From 2-02-FULL-55-14 sp964534125 (lineage in GTDB: Bacteria; Bacteroidota; Ignavibacteria; UBA10030), in NCBI GenBank assembly GCA_964534125.1, contig CAZHOJ010000007.1, forward strand, positions 154,498 through 218,497: a stretch of 64,000 bases of DNA, written 5' to 3'. This document shows positions 55,501 through 63,661 of the stretch, one piece after another. Below the pieces are notes generated by a model that saw only the letters and a program-made list of their open reading frames with translations, was not told the DNA's origin and did not search any database. The position numbers and the translations under genes are program-made. The number at the start of each line of letters is the position of its first letter. Position 1 is the first letter of the stretch.

Positions 55501-56378
55501 CCGTGCGGAGCAGGACCATCAGCGGCGATGTCGACCGGTCATTCATCTCCCTGCCACCAGTCCTGGTCTTCAAGTTCTTCAAGACCAGCGTTGAAGAGGT
55601 CTATAAACGGTTCGATGAGCTGCGCACGAACGGAGGGGATGTGCGCCCCGACGAAGAGAAGATCGCACAGGCATTCGAGGAAGGATTTGAGGCGTTCCCG
55701 TTCCTCACGAAGCTGTTCGGCGGACTGCTCCCGCGGGCGAACTGGTCGTTCCGCATGGACGGCCTCGAGAACCTGCCATTGTTCAATGCGATCGCAAGCC
55801 GTGTGTCCCTCGACCATGCCTATACATCGAACTTCCGCAGGCGATGGCGCATCTCGCCGCAAGGGCAGGACGTGACGGAAGGCGAGACCGTCTCGTACGG
55901 GTTTGCGCCCCTCGCCGGCCTCAATTTCACGTTCAAGGGGATCGAGAAGGGGAATCTTGGTGCGCAGGTCCGGTACTCGACGACCACCTCGTTCGACCTC
56001 TCACCGTCGATCCAGAATATCGTTGAGGCGACAACGGAAGAGGTATCGGTCACTGCGAACTTCTCGCGGCAGGGATTCGAATTCCCGCTCTTCGGATTGT
56101 CGCTGTCGAACGACCTGCAGGCATCGCTCTCGTACGCGTACTCACGGAACAAACGGCGTCTGTTCGACCTGAAGCAGGATTTCAAAGAGGAGGGGCAGCC
56201 GCTCGAGGGCTCGAGCAGGACGACGATCGAGCCGCGCATCCGATACATCCTCTCCTCGCGGGTGACAGCCTCCCTCTACTACCGGTACGTCAAGACGGCT
56301 CCCGACGAGGGAGGATCGAAGATCACCGGTACGACAGTGAACGAAGGAGGGCTCGACATCAATGTCGCCATCCAGTAG
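49524..56378 (+). CDS. sprA: T9SS outer-membrane translocon SprA (Sov)
   Basis: 2284 residues, the size of SprA, the giant 36-strand barrel through which type IX cargo crosses the outer membrane. Signal peptide HMVLLLAASVSLPGTIAAQ. Conserved blocks include LNISADWNTQRTFEYENQLK, PQNVNLLEMFGLDRF, FDYLPGITID, GQGIAYIDDFEGARR, WYQVRIPLNKY and FTNIEGVRVWMTG, then a long barrel of aromatic-rich strands. CATAAT ends 6 nt before ATG 49524, which may give a short-leader transcript. The other core genes (gldK-N, sov partners) are not in the window, but porX follows 97 bp downstream. Confidence 0.95.
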   Translation: MVTRRHAHMVLLLAASVSLPGTIAAQANPPAGAQQLAPPPATDTTISRPARQGEFNRRKRALQLRGNLFGTAGSGAEGEGAADTTRFVADSTARIQQFVHVPVDAQNAAATMQRTHPLYVAGPTKAKTTVELDTTTWMYTVRYLLGADDIRSPVILPFDDYVSLKLDYAIRRNWEQILQTTAVQVQRKQGLGELFGKVTNIEIPVPKNPIFSIFGPNIIRLQINGRVDIHAAFRNTQNDQFVNSPLGQTRNEPDFNQEVQITLRGDIGDKLNISADWNTQRTFEYENQLKVQYKGYEDEIVQSVQAGNVSLPTSSSFIPPSQALFGILAKFQFGPLNLTTVASQKKGQIKELSVSGGARPTPFDRRPTDYSKDHFFIDTAYISLYENIYFSIPAQPDPNLQIQEIEVWISSQTSFDAKDRDVAAFMSLDSVFLKMNDDNERTKEYETAQGLVEVGKFTQLQENIDFTYNASAGIISIDRSLQNDQAVAVAFTVQGQTAPVQIGNFGSRDTATSRKLIMKLVRPRNLQPQFTTAWRLQLKNRYSLGGRGIKKDGFEFKVEYAPPGESPLQNVLPQNVNLLEMFGLDRFKEDGVPGRDESFDYLPGITIDESRGEIIFPTVEPFRASSIEKLLIARGFTPSEASAAADSFAFHAIYDTTYNGAVNDRRNLFRFVGNITPSTASTYNLGFNIVEGSVEVLVDGVPATPTVDYTVDYITGIVNIRNQSLLVPGRNLQIRYEANDLFQLASKSLLGARGELKLSKEANVGFTILNLNQQSLSDKVRLGEEPISNTIMGFDGGVTLESPGLTKVLNWLPGIQTLATSTIVFKGEAAYMSPDPNTRKSPIPQDGGQGIAYIDDFEGARRIIPLGVASTAWRDMGLPFLVLGLDPFTPLPGADSTFGTNDPLITSQLLPDSTKMAFKAKASWFNIANSDVFVQDIWGDRRSVSRREEQVQVLNIFFRPAERGMYNTSLAIDSTVRSQPAKSWGGLQRLLSTTATNLLDENISFVEMWLRVVEADPGTRMHIDLGYITEDVIPNRQLDTEDGLDGGIRNGILNPSVEDVGLDAAADGDEQVRYANFVAKYPEYAGDPSGDNWRRIDTYLERVLDVTSALGFEGYTGVENNKESELGARFPDTEDLNGNNILDRVNSYYEYDIPLDTLDPGFRRFVVGGGENGWYQVRIPLNKYSRQIGSPSFTNIEGVRVWMTGASTDALIRITEFNLIGNQWEELVKNDPSFKVSTVNFEDNPSYEIPPGVRRERDRTRPDEEIYGNEQSLNLVLTDVPDGESRQAIKRFPIRPLDLFNYKVMKMFVHGESRPGLGFMYADTSSYDAEVFIRFGADSLNYYEYRSPIRPGWDPLNDVTIRFSDLSAIKLLRDSARGLTSRFPVEGGPIGATYQIRGEPTLNRITYISIGVENPESKGRVFLTGEVWINELRLTDVDDTPGWAYRFDTQVRLADVASIQFSLQNRDPFFHGLEERFGSRQDRTDWTLSASIGFEKFLPESWKGTALGFSYSHVENMQRPRYMPGTDILVEEAAAQIDSDTSTTRTRIAETGEDLRIRTQELSVTETYSVPSIRLSIPVDAWYISETINRMTFGFSYTENTRRSPTIEFSKTWSWNARFAYALPLGQENYMRPLFLFESLKDWRVHYLPKQISLGTTFTRNQARSQARNQVQQNPINRNFGANRDFSFNWQLTENGLLSPALDYQVNIGSNLTHLEIDELGNQRPFSDIVNSLFLGDRLISFGNDIQYAQTINVMTRPKVPTFLDLDKILTPSFRYNVRYNWTRNIQAGDLGRSASWNGSITMGLDVNVKTIGDQIWPAVPAAPAVPIAEEDSVPVKKSPLDGLLNLTRVLIKEPLFGFDRFNISFTQTNRSQNGGVLGRPGFGNLFARVPFFQSSLEENGPSLLYQLGLASDPHGDVVVGTSGSFPFIRGGSVRGRRAPNGNLTDVYNQSNKVSMRTSRQLWQGAQLDLTWNLGWSYNSSSTVITDSLGIPTVRSRTISGDVDRSFISLPPVLVFKFFKTSVEEVYKRFDELRTNGGDVRPDEEKIAQAFEEGFEAFPFLTKLFGGLLPRANWSFRMDGLENLPLFNAIASRVSLDHAYTSNFRRRWRISPQGQDVTEGETVSYGFAPLAGLNFTFKGIEKGNLGAQVRYSTTTSFDLSPSIQNIVEATTEEVSVTANFSRQGFEFPLFGLSLSNDLQASLSYAYSRNKRRLFDLKQDFKEEGQPLEGSSRTTIEPRIRYILSSRVTASLYYRYVKTAPDEGGSKITGTTVNEGGLDINVAIQ

Positions 56379-56401
56379 CCATAGCATGCCGCGAACCCTC
56401 G

Positions 56402-56430
56402 TTGATTCGGCTGTCGCGAATGCGTACGTT
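56402..56430 (+). promoter_or_regulatory. porX operon promoter
   Basis: TTGATT (56402-56407), 17 nt, TACGTT (56425-56430), 45 nt before ATG 56476. Confidence 0.65.
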
Positions 56431-56475
56431 GAAAAGATATGTCCATGGCAACACAATCACCAGGCCTGAGGGAAC

Positions 56476-58032
56476 ATGCAGCGCTCGATCCTATGGGTTG
56501 ACGACGAGATCGACATGCTCACGGCGCATGTCCGCCTCCTGGAGCAGAAGGGCTACAACGTCGAGACCGCCACGAACGGGGACGACGCCCTCGCCCTCGT
56601 GCGGTCCCGGTCGTTCGACCTCGTCTTTCTGGACGAGATGATGCCCGGGAAGGGAGGGTTGGAGACCCTGGCCGAGATGAAGGAAACCGCCCCGAACCTT
56701 CCGGTGGTGATGGTGACGAAGAACGAGGCGGAAAGCCTGATGGAGGAGGCGATAGGCGGGAAGATCACGGACTACCTGACGAAACCCGTGAATCCGAGCC
56801 AGATCCTGATGGCCGTGAAGAAGATCCTGGACTCCCGGAAGATCACGGGAGCCGTGATGTCCAGGGACTACGCGAAGGAATTGCAGGGGATATCGCTGGC
56901 ACTGATGAATCCGATGCTCGAGGAGGAATGGATCGAGCTCTATGCCCGGCTGACGAACTGGGAGATCGAGATAGATGACCATCCCGAGCTCGGGCTCCGT
57001 CAGACGGTCCTGGACCAGAAGCGGGAATGCAACGTCGAGTTCGCGAAGTTCGTCGAGCGGAAGTACCCTGACTGGATCAGCATGGAAGAGCGCCCCGTGC
57101 CGCTCTCGCCGGACGTCCTTGGCAGGTTCGTCGTGCCGGAACTTGATGATGCCCGCTCCGTCTTCCTGTTCGTCATCGATTGTATGCGCCTCGACCAGTG
57201 GATCATCATGGAGGAGATCCTCTCGGAGTTCTTTTCGATCGAGCGTTCGTATCATTTCGGGATCCTGCCGACCGCCACTCCGTATGCGCGGAATGCCATC
57301 TTCAGCGGGCTGTTCCCGCTGGACCTGCAGGGCCGCTTTCCGGAGGTGTGGCAGTCAGGCGAGGACGACGAGAACAGCAGGAACAGGTTCGAGGCGATGC
57401 TCCTGGAGAAGTACCTGGAGCGGAACCGGATCGCGCTCAAGCCGGAGCCGAAGTACGTCAAGATCCTCGAGGCAGAGTTCGGGCGGCAGTTCGAGAGCAA
57501 CATCCAGTCGTACGCCAGGAACAAGCTTACGTCAGTGGTGGTGAACTTCGTCGATATGCTCGCGCACGGCCGGTCGGATTCTCCGCTGCTCAAGGAGATC
57601 GCGCCCGACGAGGCGGCCTACCGGTCCCTCACACGCTCTTGGTTCCAGCACTCATCGCTCCTGGGGATGCTGAAGACGCTGTCGCGCCAGAAGCATGTCT
57701 CCATCATCATCACGACGGACCACGGGAGCGTCCGGTGCATGCGCGGCTCGCGCGTCATCGGCGACCGGGAAGCGTCGACCAGCCTCCGGTACAAGTACGG
57801 CCGCAACCTGAAGGTCGACGATAAGAATGCCGTGTTCATCAAGAATCCCGCGGATTACCGGCTGCCGAAGCACAGCGTGACGACGAACTTCATCCTCGCG
57901 AAGGAGGACTATTTCTTCGTCTATCCGACCGACTACCACCGGTATCTGCAGCAGTACCGCGACAGCTTTCAGCATGGCGGGATCTCCATGGAAGAAATGA
58001 TCCTTCCCGTCATCAAGATGCGGCCGAAATGA
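56476..58032 (+). CDS. porX: T9SS response regulator PorX with PglZ domain
   Basis: 518 residues. Receiver at 1 to about 120: ILWVDDEID, phospho-Asp in LVFLDEMMPGKGG (near 53), VTKNEAE, DYLTKPVNPSQI. A helical linker, then a PglZ (alkaline-phosphatase-fold) domain from about 210: FVIDCMRLDQW, TATPYARNAIFSGLFP (nucleophile Thr region) and IITTDHGSVR, the zinc-site residues. Known PorX proteins bind zinc and cleave oligonucleotides, and regulate T9SS genes with the kinase PorY. Adjacent to sprA, as expected. First gene of an eight-gene plus-strand run; overlaps tsaE by 4 bp. Confidence 0.95.
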   Translation: MQRSILWVDDEIDMLTAHVRLLEQKGYNVETATNGDDALALVRSRSFDLVFLDEMMPGKGGLETLAEMKETAPNLPVVMVTKNEAESLMEEAIGGKITDYLTKPVNPSQILMAVKKILDSRKITGAVMSRDYAKELQGISLALMNPMLEEEWIELYARLTNWEIEIDDHPELGLRQTVLDQKRECNVEFAKFVERKYPDWISMEERPVPLSPDVLGRFVVPELDDARSVFLFVIDCMRLDQWIIMEEILSEFFSIERSYHFGILPTATPYARNAIFSGLFPLDLQGRFPEVWQSGEDDENSRNRFEAMLLEKYLERNRIALKPEPKYVKILEAEFGRQFESNIQSYARNKLTSVVVNFVDMLAHGRSDSPLLKEIAPDEAAYRSLTRSWFQHSSLLGMLKTLSRQKHVSIIITTDHGSVRCMRGSRVIGDREASTSLRYKYGRNLKVDDKNAVFIKNPADYRLPKHSVTTNFILAKEDYFFVYPTDYHRYLQQYRDSFQHGGISMEEMILPVIKMRPK

Positions 58033-58484
58033 CCCCGAAGAAGGTCACGCACTCGGCATCCGAGACCGTCCGGCTTGGAAAGGAGTTCGGTTCGACCCTA
58101 CGGCGAGGAGCGGTCGTCGGGCTCGTCGGGACGCTCGGGGCAGGAAAGACGCAGTTCGTCAAGGGAGTCTGCCAGGCATTTGGGGTCATGAACGACGTCC
58201 TCAGTCCGACATTCGTGCTCATGCATCGGTACGAAGGAACGGATGCCGGGGGGGAAGCGGTCGTCATCCAGCATTTCGATTTCTACAGGATCCGCCGGGC
58301 GGAGGAGCTCGACGAGATCGGCTTTCGTGACCTCGTTGGTAGCGACGCCATCAGCCTTATCGAATGGGCCGATGCATTCCCCGGGGTTCTTCCGGCGGAG
58401 TGCCGTATCGTTTCGTTCGACCATCATGGTGAAGGGGACGAGCGGATGGTTGTGGTACAGAGGACGGAGGAAAGGACGGGATGA
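58029..58484 (+). CDS. tsaE: tRNA t6A biosynthesis ATPase TsaE
   Basis: 151 residues. P-loop GLVGTLGAGKTQFVKG, LSPTFVLMHRY, HFDFYRIRRAEELDEIGF and LIEWADAFPGVLP are TsaE signatures. Helps TsaB-TsaD make N6-threonylcarbamoyl-A37. Overlaps porX and tsaB by 4 bp each; tsaD and tsaC are elsewhere. Confidence 0.95.
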   Translation: MTPKKVTHSASETVRLGKEFGSTLRRGAVVGLVGTLGAGKTQFVKGVCQAFGVMNDVLSPTFVLMHRYEGTDAGGEAVVIQHFDFYRIRRAEELDEIGFRDLVGSDAISLIEWADAFPGVLPAECRIVSFDHHGEGDERMVVVQRTEERTG

Positions 58485-59158
58485 CGGTCATCGGCATTGA
58501 GACAGCAACGGATGTCTGTTCGGTCGGGATCGTTGCAGAGGGGAGAACGATGAGCCGTTCCGTGCGGGACAGCAGGATACATTCGGAGCAGCTGCTCGTG
58601 CTGCTTGACGGGGCCATGAAGGAGGCATCGGTCGGCTGGAAGGACATCGGCGGAGTCGCGCTGTCCGCAGGGCCCGGTTCCTTCACCGGCCTGCGGATCG
58701 GCGCAAGCGCTGTGAAAGGCCTTCTGAGCGCGCATGCAGCGCCCTTTGCGCTCGTCCCCACGTTCCATGGCATCCATGCGGCCTACAGGGAAGAGGCGAA
58801 AAGCGAGGGTTCCTGCATCATCTGTCTGGATGCTAAGCAGGATGAATGGTATGTTCAGGAGGCTGGCCCTGACGGGCTCGTGGAACCGCCACGCATCGTG
58901 ACGACCGCCGTCCTCAGGGATATGGTGAAGGGAAGGACTGTCCTGACCGATGTGCCGGACCGGTTCCGCGAGGATGCCGAGGCGCTCGACCTTCGCCGCT
59001 GGTGCAGCGGTGCCATGATCGCCCGGCTCGGAAAGGAAATGATCGAGCAGGGGAAGACACATGATGTCCGGACCTTCGAGCCGTCATATTGGAAGGAATT
59101 CGTCGTCCGGAGCACCCCGAAAGCTGTGACGCCTCGGAGCGAGGCGAAGGAGACATAA
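58481..59158 (+). CDS. tsaB: tRNA t6A biosynthesis protein TsaB
   Basis: 225 residues. ASKHA fold with VIGIETATDVCSVGIV, SRIHSEQLLVLLD and the conserved SAGPGSFTGLRIG. Scaffold partner of TsaD in tRNA modification. It joins tsaE by a 4-bp overlap and accD by one base (TAATG). Confidence 0.95.
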   Translation: MTVIGIETATDVCSVGIVAEGRTMSRSVRDSRIHSEQLLVLLDGAMKEASVGWKDIGGVALSAGPGSFTGLRIGASAVKGLLSAHAAPFALVPTFHGIHAAYREEAKSEGSCIICLDAKQDEWYVQEAGPDGLVEPPRIVTTAVLRDMVKGRTVLTDVPDRFREDAEALDLRRWCSGAMIARLGKEMIEQGKTHDVRTFEPSYWKEFVVRSTPKAVTPRSEAKET

Positions 59159-60000
59159 TGGCCTGGTTCAAACGATCGCGACAGAACATCTCTACGGACG
59201 CCCAGAAGAGGGACATGCCCGACGGCATGTGGGTGAAGTGCAACGGATGCGGGGAGATCATCCATAAGAAGCAGCTGGAGCAGAACCTGTGGACCTGCTC
59301 GAAATGCGAATATCATTTCCGCATCGGAAGCAAGGAGTACTTCAGTTTCCTCCTGGACAAGGGCTCGTTCAAGGAGATGAACAAGAAGATGAGGTCCGTC
59401 GATCCCCTGTCGTTCGTCGATTCGAAGCCGTACGACAAGCGGATTGCCGAAACGATCAAGAAGACCGGCCTGACCGATGCGGTCAGGACCGGGAAAGCGA
59501 CGCTCGACGGCCAGCCCGTCGTGATCGCGTGCATGGACTTCGCCTTCATCGGCGGGAGCATGGGAGCGGTCGTCGGTGAGAAGGTGGCGCGTGCCATCGA
59601 TGCCGCCCGCAAGGACAGGGTCCCGCTCATCATCATCTCCTCGTCGGGAGGGGCCCGGATGATGGAAGGGGCGATCTCGCTGATGCAGCTGGCAAAGGCG
59701 AGCGCAAAGCTGGCCGAGCTCTCCGACGCGAAGGTTCCGTACATTTCTGTCCTCACCGATCCGACCACGGGGGGAGTGACAGCAAGCTTCGCCATGCTCG
59801 GAGATATCCACGTCGCAGAGCCCAATGCGCTCATCGGCTTCGCCGGGCCCCGCGTCATCAAACAGACCATCGGCAAGGACCTGCCGCCGGGATTCCAGCG
59901 GTCCGAATTCCTGCAGGAGAAGGGATTCGTCGATACGGTCGTACACCGCAAGGAGCTGCGCGACACTCTCGCCAGGTTCCTCAGACTGCTTGCGAACTGA
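59158..60000 (+). CDS. accD: Acetyl-CoA carboxylase carboxyltransferase subunit beta
   Basis: 280 residues from ATG 59158. Zinc ribbon VKCNGCGEIIHKKQ and WTCSKCEYHF, then the crotonase-like carboxyltransferase: SSSGGARMMEGAISLMQ and DPTTGGVTASFAMLGD form the acyl-CoA oxyanion holes. Makes malonyl-CoA with AccA, which is not adjacent. Confidence 0.96.
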   Translation: MAWFKRSRQNISTDAQKRDMPDGMWVKCNGCGEIIHKKQLEQNLWTCSKCEYHFRIGSKEYFSFLLDKGSFKEMNKKMRSVDPLSFVDSKPYDKRIAETIKKTGLTDAVRTGKATLDGQPVVIACMDFAFIGGSMGAVVGEKVARAIDAARKDRVPLIIISSSGGARMMEGAISLMQLAKASAKLAELSDAKVPYISVLTDPTTGGVTASFAMLGDIHVAEPNALIGFAGPRVIKQTIGKDLPPGFQRSEFLQEKGFVDTVVHRKELRDTLARFLRLLAN

Positions 60001-60006
60001 CGCACG

Positions 60007-60909
60007 ATGACCATCCATCTTCTCGGCGTACCCATGGACCTGGGGGCGGGCAGGCGTGGGGTCGACATGGGACCATCCGCCATCCGCATCGCGGGAGTCA
60101 CGGACCGTCTGCGTGCCCTCGGGCATGACGTCACGGACGTCGGCGATATCCTCATCAAGAATCCCGAACAGCAGCGCATCAGGAACGAAAAGCTCCGCTA
60201 CGTATCGGAGATCACCCGGGCGTGTACAGTGGCGGCTCACCGGGTGGAGAAGACACTCTCGGCCGGCGCCTTCCCACTCGTCATTGGGGGTGATCATGCC
60301 ATCGCTCTCGGGACGATCGCGGGGGTCGCTGCGCATGCTGCCCGTCAGAAGAAGACCCTCGGCGTTCTCTGGGTGGACGCGCACGGCGACATGAACACGG
60401 ATGAGACCACTCCATCGGGGAACATCCATGGCATGCCGCTCGCCGCGTCAATGGGTTTTGGCGCCGATATCCTCACCCGCATCGGTGGTGTCGCGCCGAA
60501 GGTCGAGCCGAAGAACGTCGTGATGATCGGCACCCGGGACCTTGACGAGGGGGAACGGAAACTGATACGGCACTCCGGCGTCCATGCATATACGATGGAA
60601 GCGATCGACAAGCATGGCATGTCGTGGGCGATGTCGAGAGCGCTCCGGCATCTTCGGGGTGTCGACATGCTGCATGTGTCCTTCGACCTCGACGCGGTCG
60701 ATCCGTCCGTCGCTCCGGGTGTCGGAACGCCTGTCAAGGGAGGCCTCGGCTATCGGGAGGCGCATCTTATCATGGAGACCATCAGCGAGTCGGGCAAGAT
60801 GTCGTCGCTCGAGGTGGTGGAGGTGAATCCGATCCTCGACGACCGGAATGCCTCTGCGGAGTTCGCCGTCGAGATGCTCGAATCGGCGCTCGGGAAGAAG
60901 ATCCTCTGA
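60007..60909 (+). CDS. rocF: Arginase (ureohydrolase)
   Basis: 300 residues. Splits arginine to ornithine and urea. Both manganese clusters are intact: IGGDHAIALGT, WVDAHGDMN and SFDLDAVDPSVAPG. SGNIHGMPLAA is the substrate-binding loop of arginases rather than agmatinases; length agrees. It lies 6 bp after accD and its stop overlaps panC by one base. No urease genes in the window. Confidence 0.93.
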   Translation: MTIHLLGVPMDLGAGRRGVDMGPSAIRIAGVTDRLRALGHDVTDVGDILIKNPEQQRIRNEKLRYVSEITRACTVAAHRVEKTLSAGAFPLVIGGDHAIALGTIAGVAAHAARQKKTLGVLWVDAHGDMNTDETTPSGNIHGMPLAASMGFGADILTRIGGVAPKVEPKNVVMIGTRDLDEGERKLIRHSGVHAYTMEAIDKHGMSWAMSRALRHLRGVDMLHVSFDLDAVDPSVAPGVGTPVKGGLGYREAHLIMETISESGKMSSLEVVEVNPILDDRNASAEFAVEMLESALGKKIL

Positions 60910-61760
60910 TGGCTCCGAGTATCATATCCAGTGTCTCTGAAATGCAGCGGTTCTCGGACGAAGCCCGTCGACAGGGGAAGCGCATTGGCGTGGTGCCGAC
61001 GATGGGGGCCCTGCATGAGGGTCACCTGAGCCTCATTCGGATAGCAGCGGAGATGTCGAATGTCGTCATCTGTACGCTCTTCGTGAATCCCACGCAGTTC
61101 GGGCCGAACGAGGATTTTGAGCGATATCCGCGTTCTCCGGAAGAGGACATGCGGAAAGCCGGGGGGGCGGGTGCAACAGTCTTTTTTGCGCCGTCCGTGA
61201 AGGAGATGTACGCCGAGGGACATCAGACATATGTCGTGAACACATCGATCGCCGAGATGCTTGAGGGGAAGGAACGTCCCGGTCATTTCCGAGGGGTCGT
61301 GACGGTCGTCCTTAAGCTCCTGACGGCCACGAAGCCGCACGTCGCGGTCTTCGGGCAGAAAGATGCACAACAGCTCGCAGTCGTGCGTGCGATGGTCCGG
61401 GATCTGGGACTCGATGTCCGGATCGTCGCTGGTCCTATCGTCCGGGAGCCGGACGGACTGGCTATGAGCTCCCGCAACGTGTACCTTGATGCCGGCCAGC
61501 GAAAGCAGGCCGCATCGCTCAACCGCGCCCTCACGAAGGCCAGGGACCTCGTGTACGGTGGAACCCGAAATGTTGGATCTGTCCTGAGCGAGGTGCGCAA
61601 AGAGATCCAGGCGGCAGGCCCTGATGCCATCGACTACCTTGAGGCGGTGGATCCGGACACATTCGAGCAGGTCACAGAGGTGAGGGAGGCAGGGACGCTT
61701 ATCGTCCTCGCTGTGCGTTTCGGGAAGACCCGGCTGCTCGACAATATTATTCTCCAGTAG
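60909..61760 (+). CDS. panC: Pantoate-beta-alanine ligase
   Basis: 283 residues from ATG 60909. VPTMGALHEGHLSLI (HIGH motif), FVNPTQFGPNEDFERYPR, RPGHFRGVVTVVLKL, FGQKDAQQLAV and LAMSSRNVYL (KMSKS-like) are the PanC set. Last step of pantothenate synthesis; panB is at 29742. Confidence 0.96.
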   Translation: MAPSIISSVSEMQRFSDEARRQGKRIGVVPTMGALHEGHLSLIRIAAEMSNVVICTLFVNPTQFGPNEDFERYPRSPEEDMRKAGGAGATVFFAPSVKEMYAEGHQTYVVNTSIAEMLEGKERPGHFRGVVTVVLKLLTATKPHVAVFGQKDAQQLAVVRAMVRDLGLDVRIVAGPIVREPDGLAMSSRNVYLDAGQRKQAASLNRALTKARDLVYGGTRNVGSVLSEVRKEIQAAGPDAIDYLEAVDPDTFEQVTEVREAGTLIVLAVRFGKTRLLDNIILQ

Positions 61761-61774
61761 AACAGGGAACAGCA

Positions 61775-62524
61775 ATGGCTCGTCAACGTGCAGCGGTCAT
61801 CATGGCCGCAGGAAAAGGGACCCGCATGAAGGACCCTTCCAGGGCGAAGGTCATGTACGAGATCCTCGGGCATCCGATGGTTCATTACGTGGTCGACCTT
61901 GCATATGAGATGAAGATGGACCGTATCATCGCCATCGTCGGCTGGCAGAAGCAGTTGGTGTCTGATTTTCTCCGGAGCGAGCATCCCGACGTCGAAATCG
62001 CAGAACAGAATGAGCAGCTGGGGACCGGTCATGCAGTGATGCAGACGGAAGCGCTGCTCAGGGATTTCGACGGCGACGTGGTCGTCCTGTCGGGGGATGT
62101 TCCCCTCCTGCTGCCGCACAGCATGAACGAGCTCATCGGTCATCATCACAAGGCGGGTGCTGTGGGGACGATCCTGACGGCGAATGTCGATGACCCGACA
62201 GGATACGGGCGCATCGTGCGGAACAGCGAAGGATACGTGGAGCGGATCGTGGAGCACAAGGACGCAACGGACGAGGAGAGGAAGATACGGGAGATCAATT
62301 CGGGCATCTACTGTTTCCAGCGGAAAGCCCTGTTCGATTCGCTGCATCACATTACGACCCACAATGTCGCGGGCGAATACTACCTCACCGACGTCTTCGG
62401 ATACATGCGCTCGCATGACCTGCCGATCGCCGGCCTGCCGGCCTCCCACCCTGACGAGATCCAGGGGGTGAACACGCTCGAACAGCTCGAGCAGGCCACA
62501 GCCATTCTGAAGGCGCGGGCATAG
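61775..62524 (+). CDS. GlmU-like nucleotidyltransferase, N-terminal domain only
   Basis: 249 residues. AAVIMAAGKGTRMK (nucleotide-binding), EQLGTGHAVMQTEALL, LSGDVPLL (metal Asp), GYGRIVRN, VEHKDAT and EINSGIY match the uridyltransferase half of GlmU. The left-handed beta-helix acetyltransferase half is absent, with a clean stop and no remnant before the next gene. It could supply UDP-GlcNAc from GlcNAc-1-P with the acetyltransferase as a separate protein elsewhere, or act on another sugar phosphate. Confidence 0.85.
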   Translation: MARQRAAVIMAAGKGTRMKDPSRAKVMYEILGHPMVHYVVDLAYEMKMDRIIAIVGWQKQLVSDFLRSEHPDVEIAEQNEQLGTGHAVMQTEALLRDFDGDVVVLSGDVPLLLPHSMNELIGHHHKAGAVGTILTANVDDPTGYGRIVRNSEGYVERIVEHKDATDEERKIREINSGIYCFQRKALFDSLHHITTHNVAGEYYLTDVFGYMRSHDLPIAGLPASHPDEIQGVNTLEQLEQATAILKARA

Positions 62525-62533
62525 GGCGGCCGC

Positions 62534-63649
62534 GTGGAACTCCTCCTCCTTGCTGTTGGCATTGTCTATCTCACTATCGTCATAGCGCTCCTGTTCGGCG
62601 TTCGCCAGTCCCGGAGAACGGACACGCCCGACCGCACGGACCAGCCGTTCGTATCGGTCCTGGTTCCCGCACGCAATGAGGAGGTAACACTCCCGGCATG
62701 CCTTGCATCTCTCCGCGATCAGACGTACCCCTCCGACCGGTACGAGGTCATCCTGGTCAACGACCACTCCACGGACCGGACGGGAGAGATCGCAGCAGAT
62801 TTCGCCCGGCGTGGATCGAACTTCCGGGTGATCGTTCCGGAAGAGTCATCGCACCTGACGGGACGGTCGAACGCTCTCGCATACGGCATCGATAATGCGA
62901 AGGGAGAGGTCTTCCTGATGACCGATGCCGACTGCGTGATCCCGCCAACCTGGGTGGAGGAGACGACGAAGCGGTTCACGAAGGATGTCGGCGTGGTCGG
63001 GGGGCTGACTACGCAGCGCTCGACACGGCCGCTCGAGGGGATGCAGTCGCTGGACTGGATGTTCCTGCTCGGCATCGCGGCATCGACGGTCGGACTGCGG
63101 TTGCCGCTGAGCATCATCGGCAACAATTTCTCGATTAGCCGTGCCGCATATGACGACGTCGGCGGATTCAGGTCCATCAAGAACAGCATCACAGAAGATT
63201 TTCAGCTCTTCAAGGCGGTGGTGAACACGGGGAGATGGGGATACAAGTTCATGCTGGACCCGAAGACGACGAACCTGACCCGGGCATGCCAGACGTTATC
63301 GGAGATCATCGAACAGAAACACAGGTGGGGAAGAGGAGGATTGGACCTGAACTGGCTCGGCTACACGCTGGTGGTCACAGGATTCCTCATGCATGTCCTG
63401 CTGATGGCCGGGCTGGTCATCGGTGTTCCGTCGGCGCTTCCCTGGCTGGGGGCGAAGCTCATCGTTGACGCCTTGTTCCTCGCTGTCATCGGCAAGGCTG
63501 TCGGACGGCTGAGAGATCTGCTCTTTTTCCCCTGGTTCGAGGTCTATTTTTCCCTCTATGTACTCCTGATGCCGTTGCGCGTATTTTTCTCGAAGAATGT
63601 GGATTGGAAGGGAAGGACATACGGCGCGGACCATCAGCCGATCTCCTGA
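62534..63649 (+). CDS. Membrane GT2 family glycosyltransferase
   Basis: 371 residues, GTG start 9 bp after the preceding gene. One N-terminal membrane helix, then a GT-A domain with VSVLVPARNEEVTL, LVNDHSTDRT, LMTDADCV (DXD), ITEDFQLFK (ED catalytic base) and QKHRWGRGG (QxxRW), and C-terminal membrane segments. The layout is that of processive or ceramide/diacylglycerol glucosyltransferase-like enzymes. Product unknown; the GlmU-like neighbour could provide its donor. Last gene of the porX run. Confidence 0.88.
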   Translation: MELLLLAVGIVYLTIVIALLFGVRQSRRTDTPDRTDQPFVSVLVPARNEEVTLPACLASLRDQTYPSDRYEVILVNDHSTDRTGEIAADFARRGSNFRVIVPEESSHLTGRSNALAYGIDNAKGEVFLMTDADCVIPPTWVEETTKRFTKDVGVVGGLTTQRSTRPLEGMQSLDWMFLLGIAASTVGLRLPLSIIGNNFSISRAAYDDVGGFRSIKNSITEDFQLFKAVVNTGRWGYKFMLDPKTTNLTRACQTLSEIIEQKHRWGRGGLDLNWLGYTLVVTGFLMHVLLMAGLVIGVPSALPWLGAKLIVDALFLAVIGKAVGRLRDLLFFPWFEVYFSLYVLLMPLRVFFSKNVDWKGRTYGADHQPIS

Positions 63650-63661
63650 TGCGAAGGGAGA

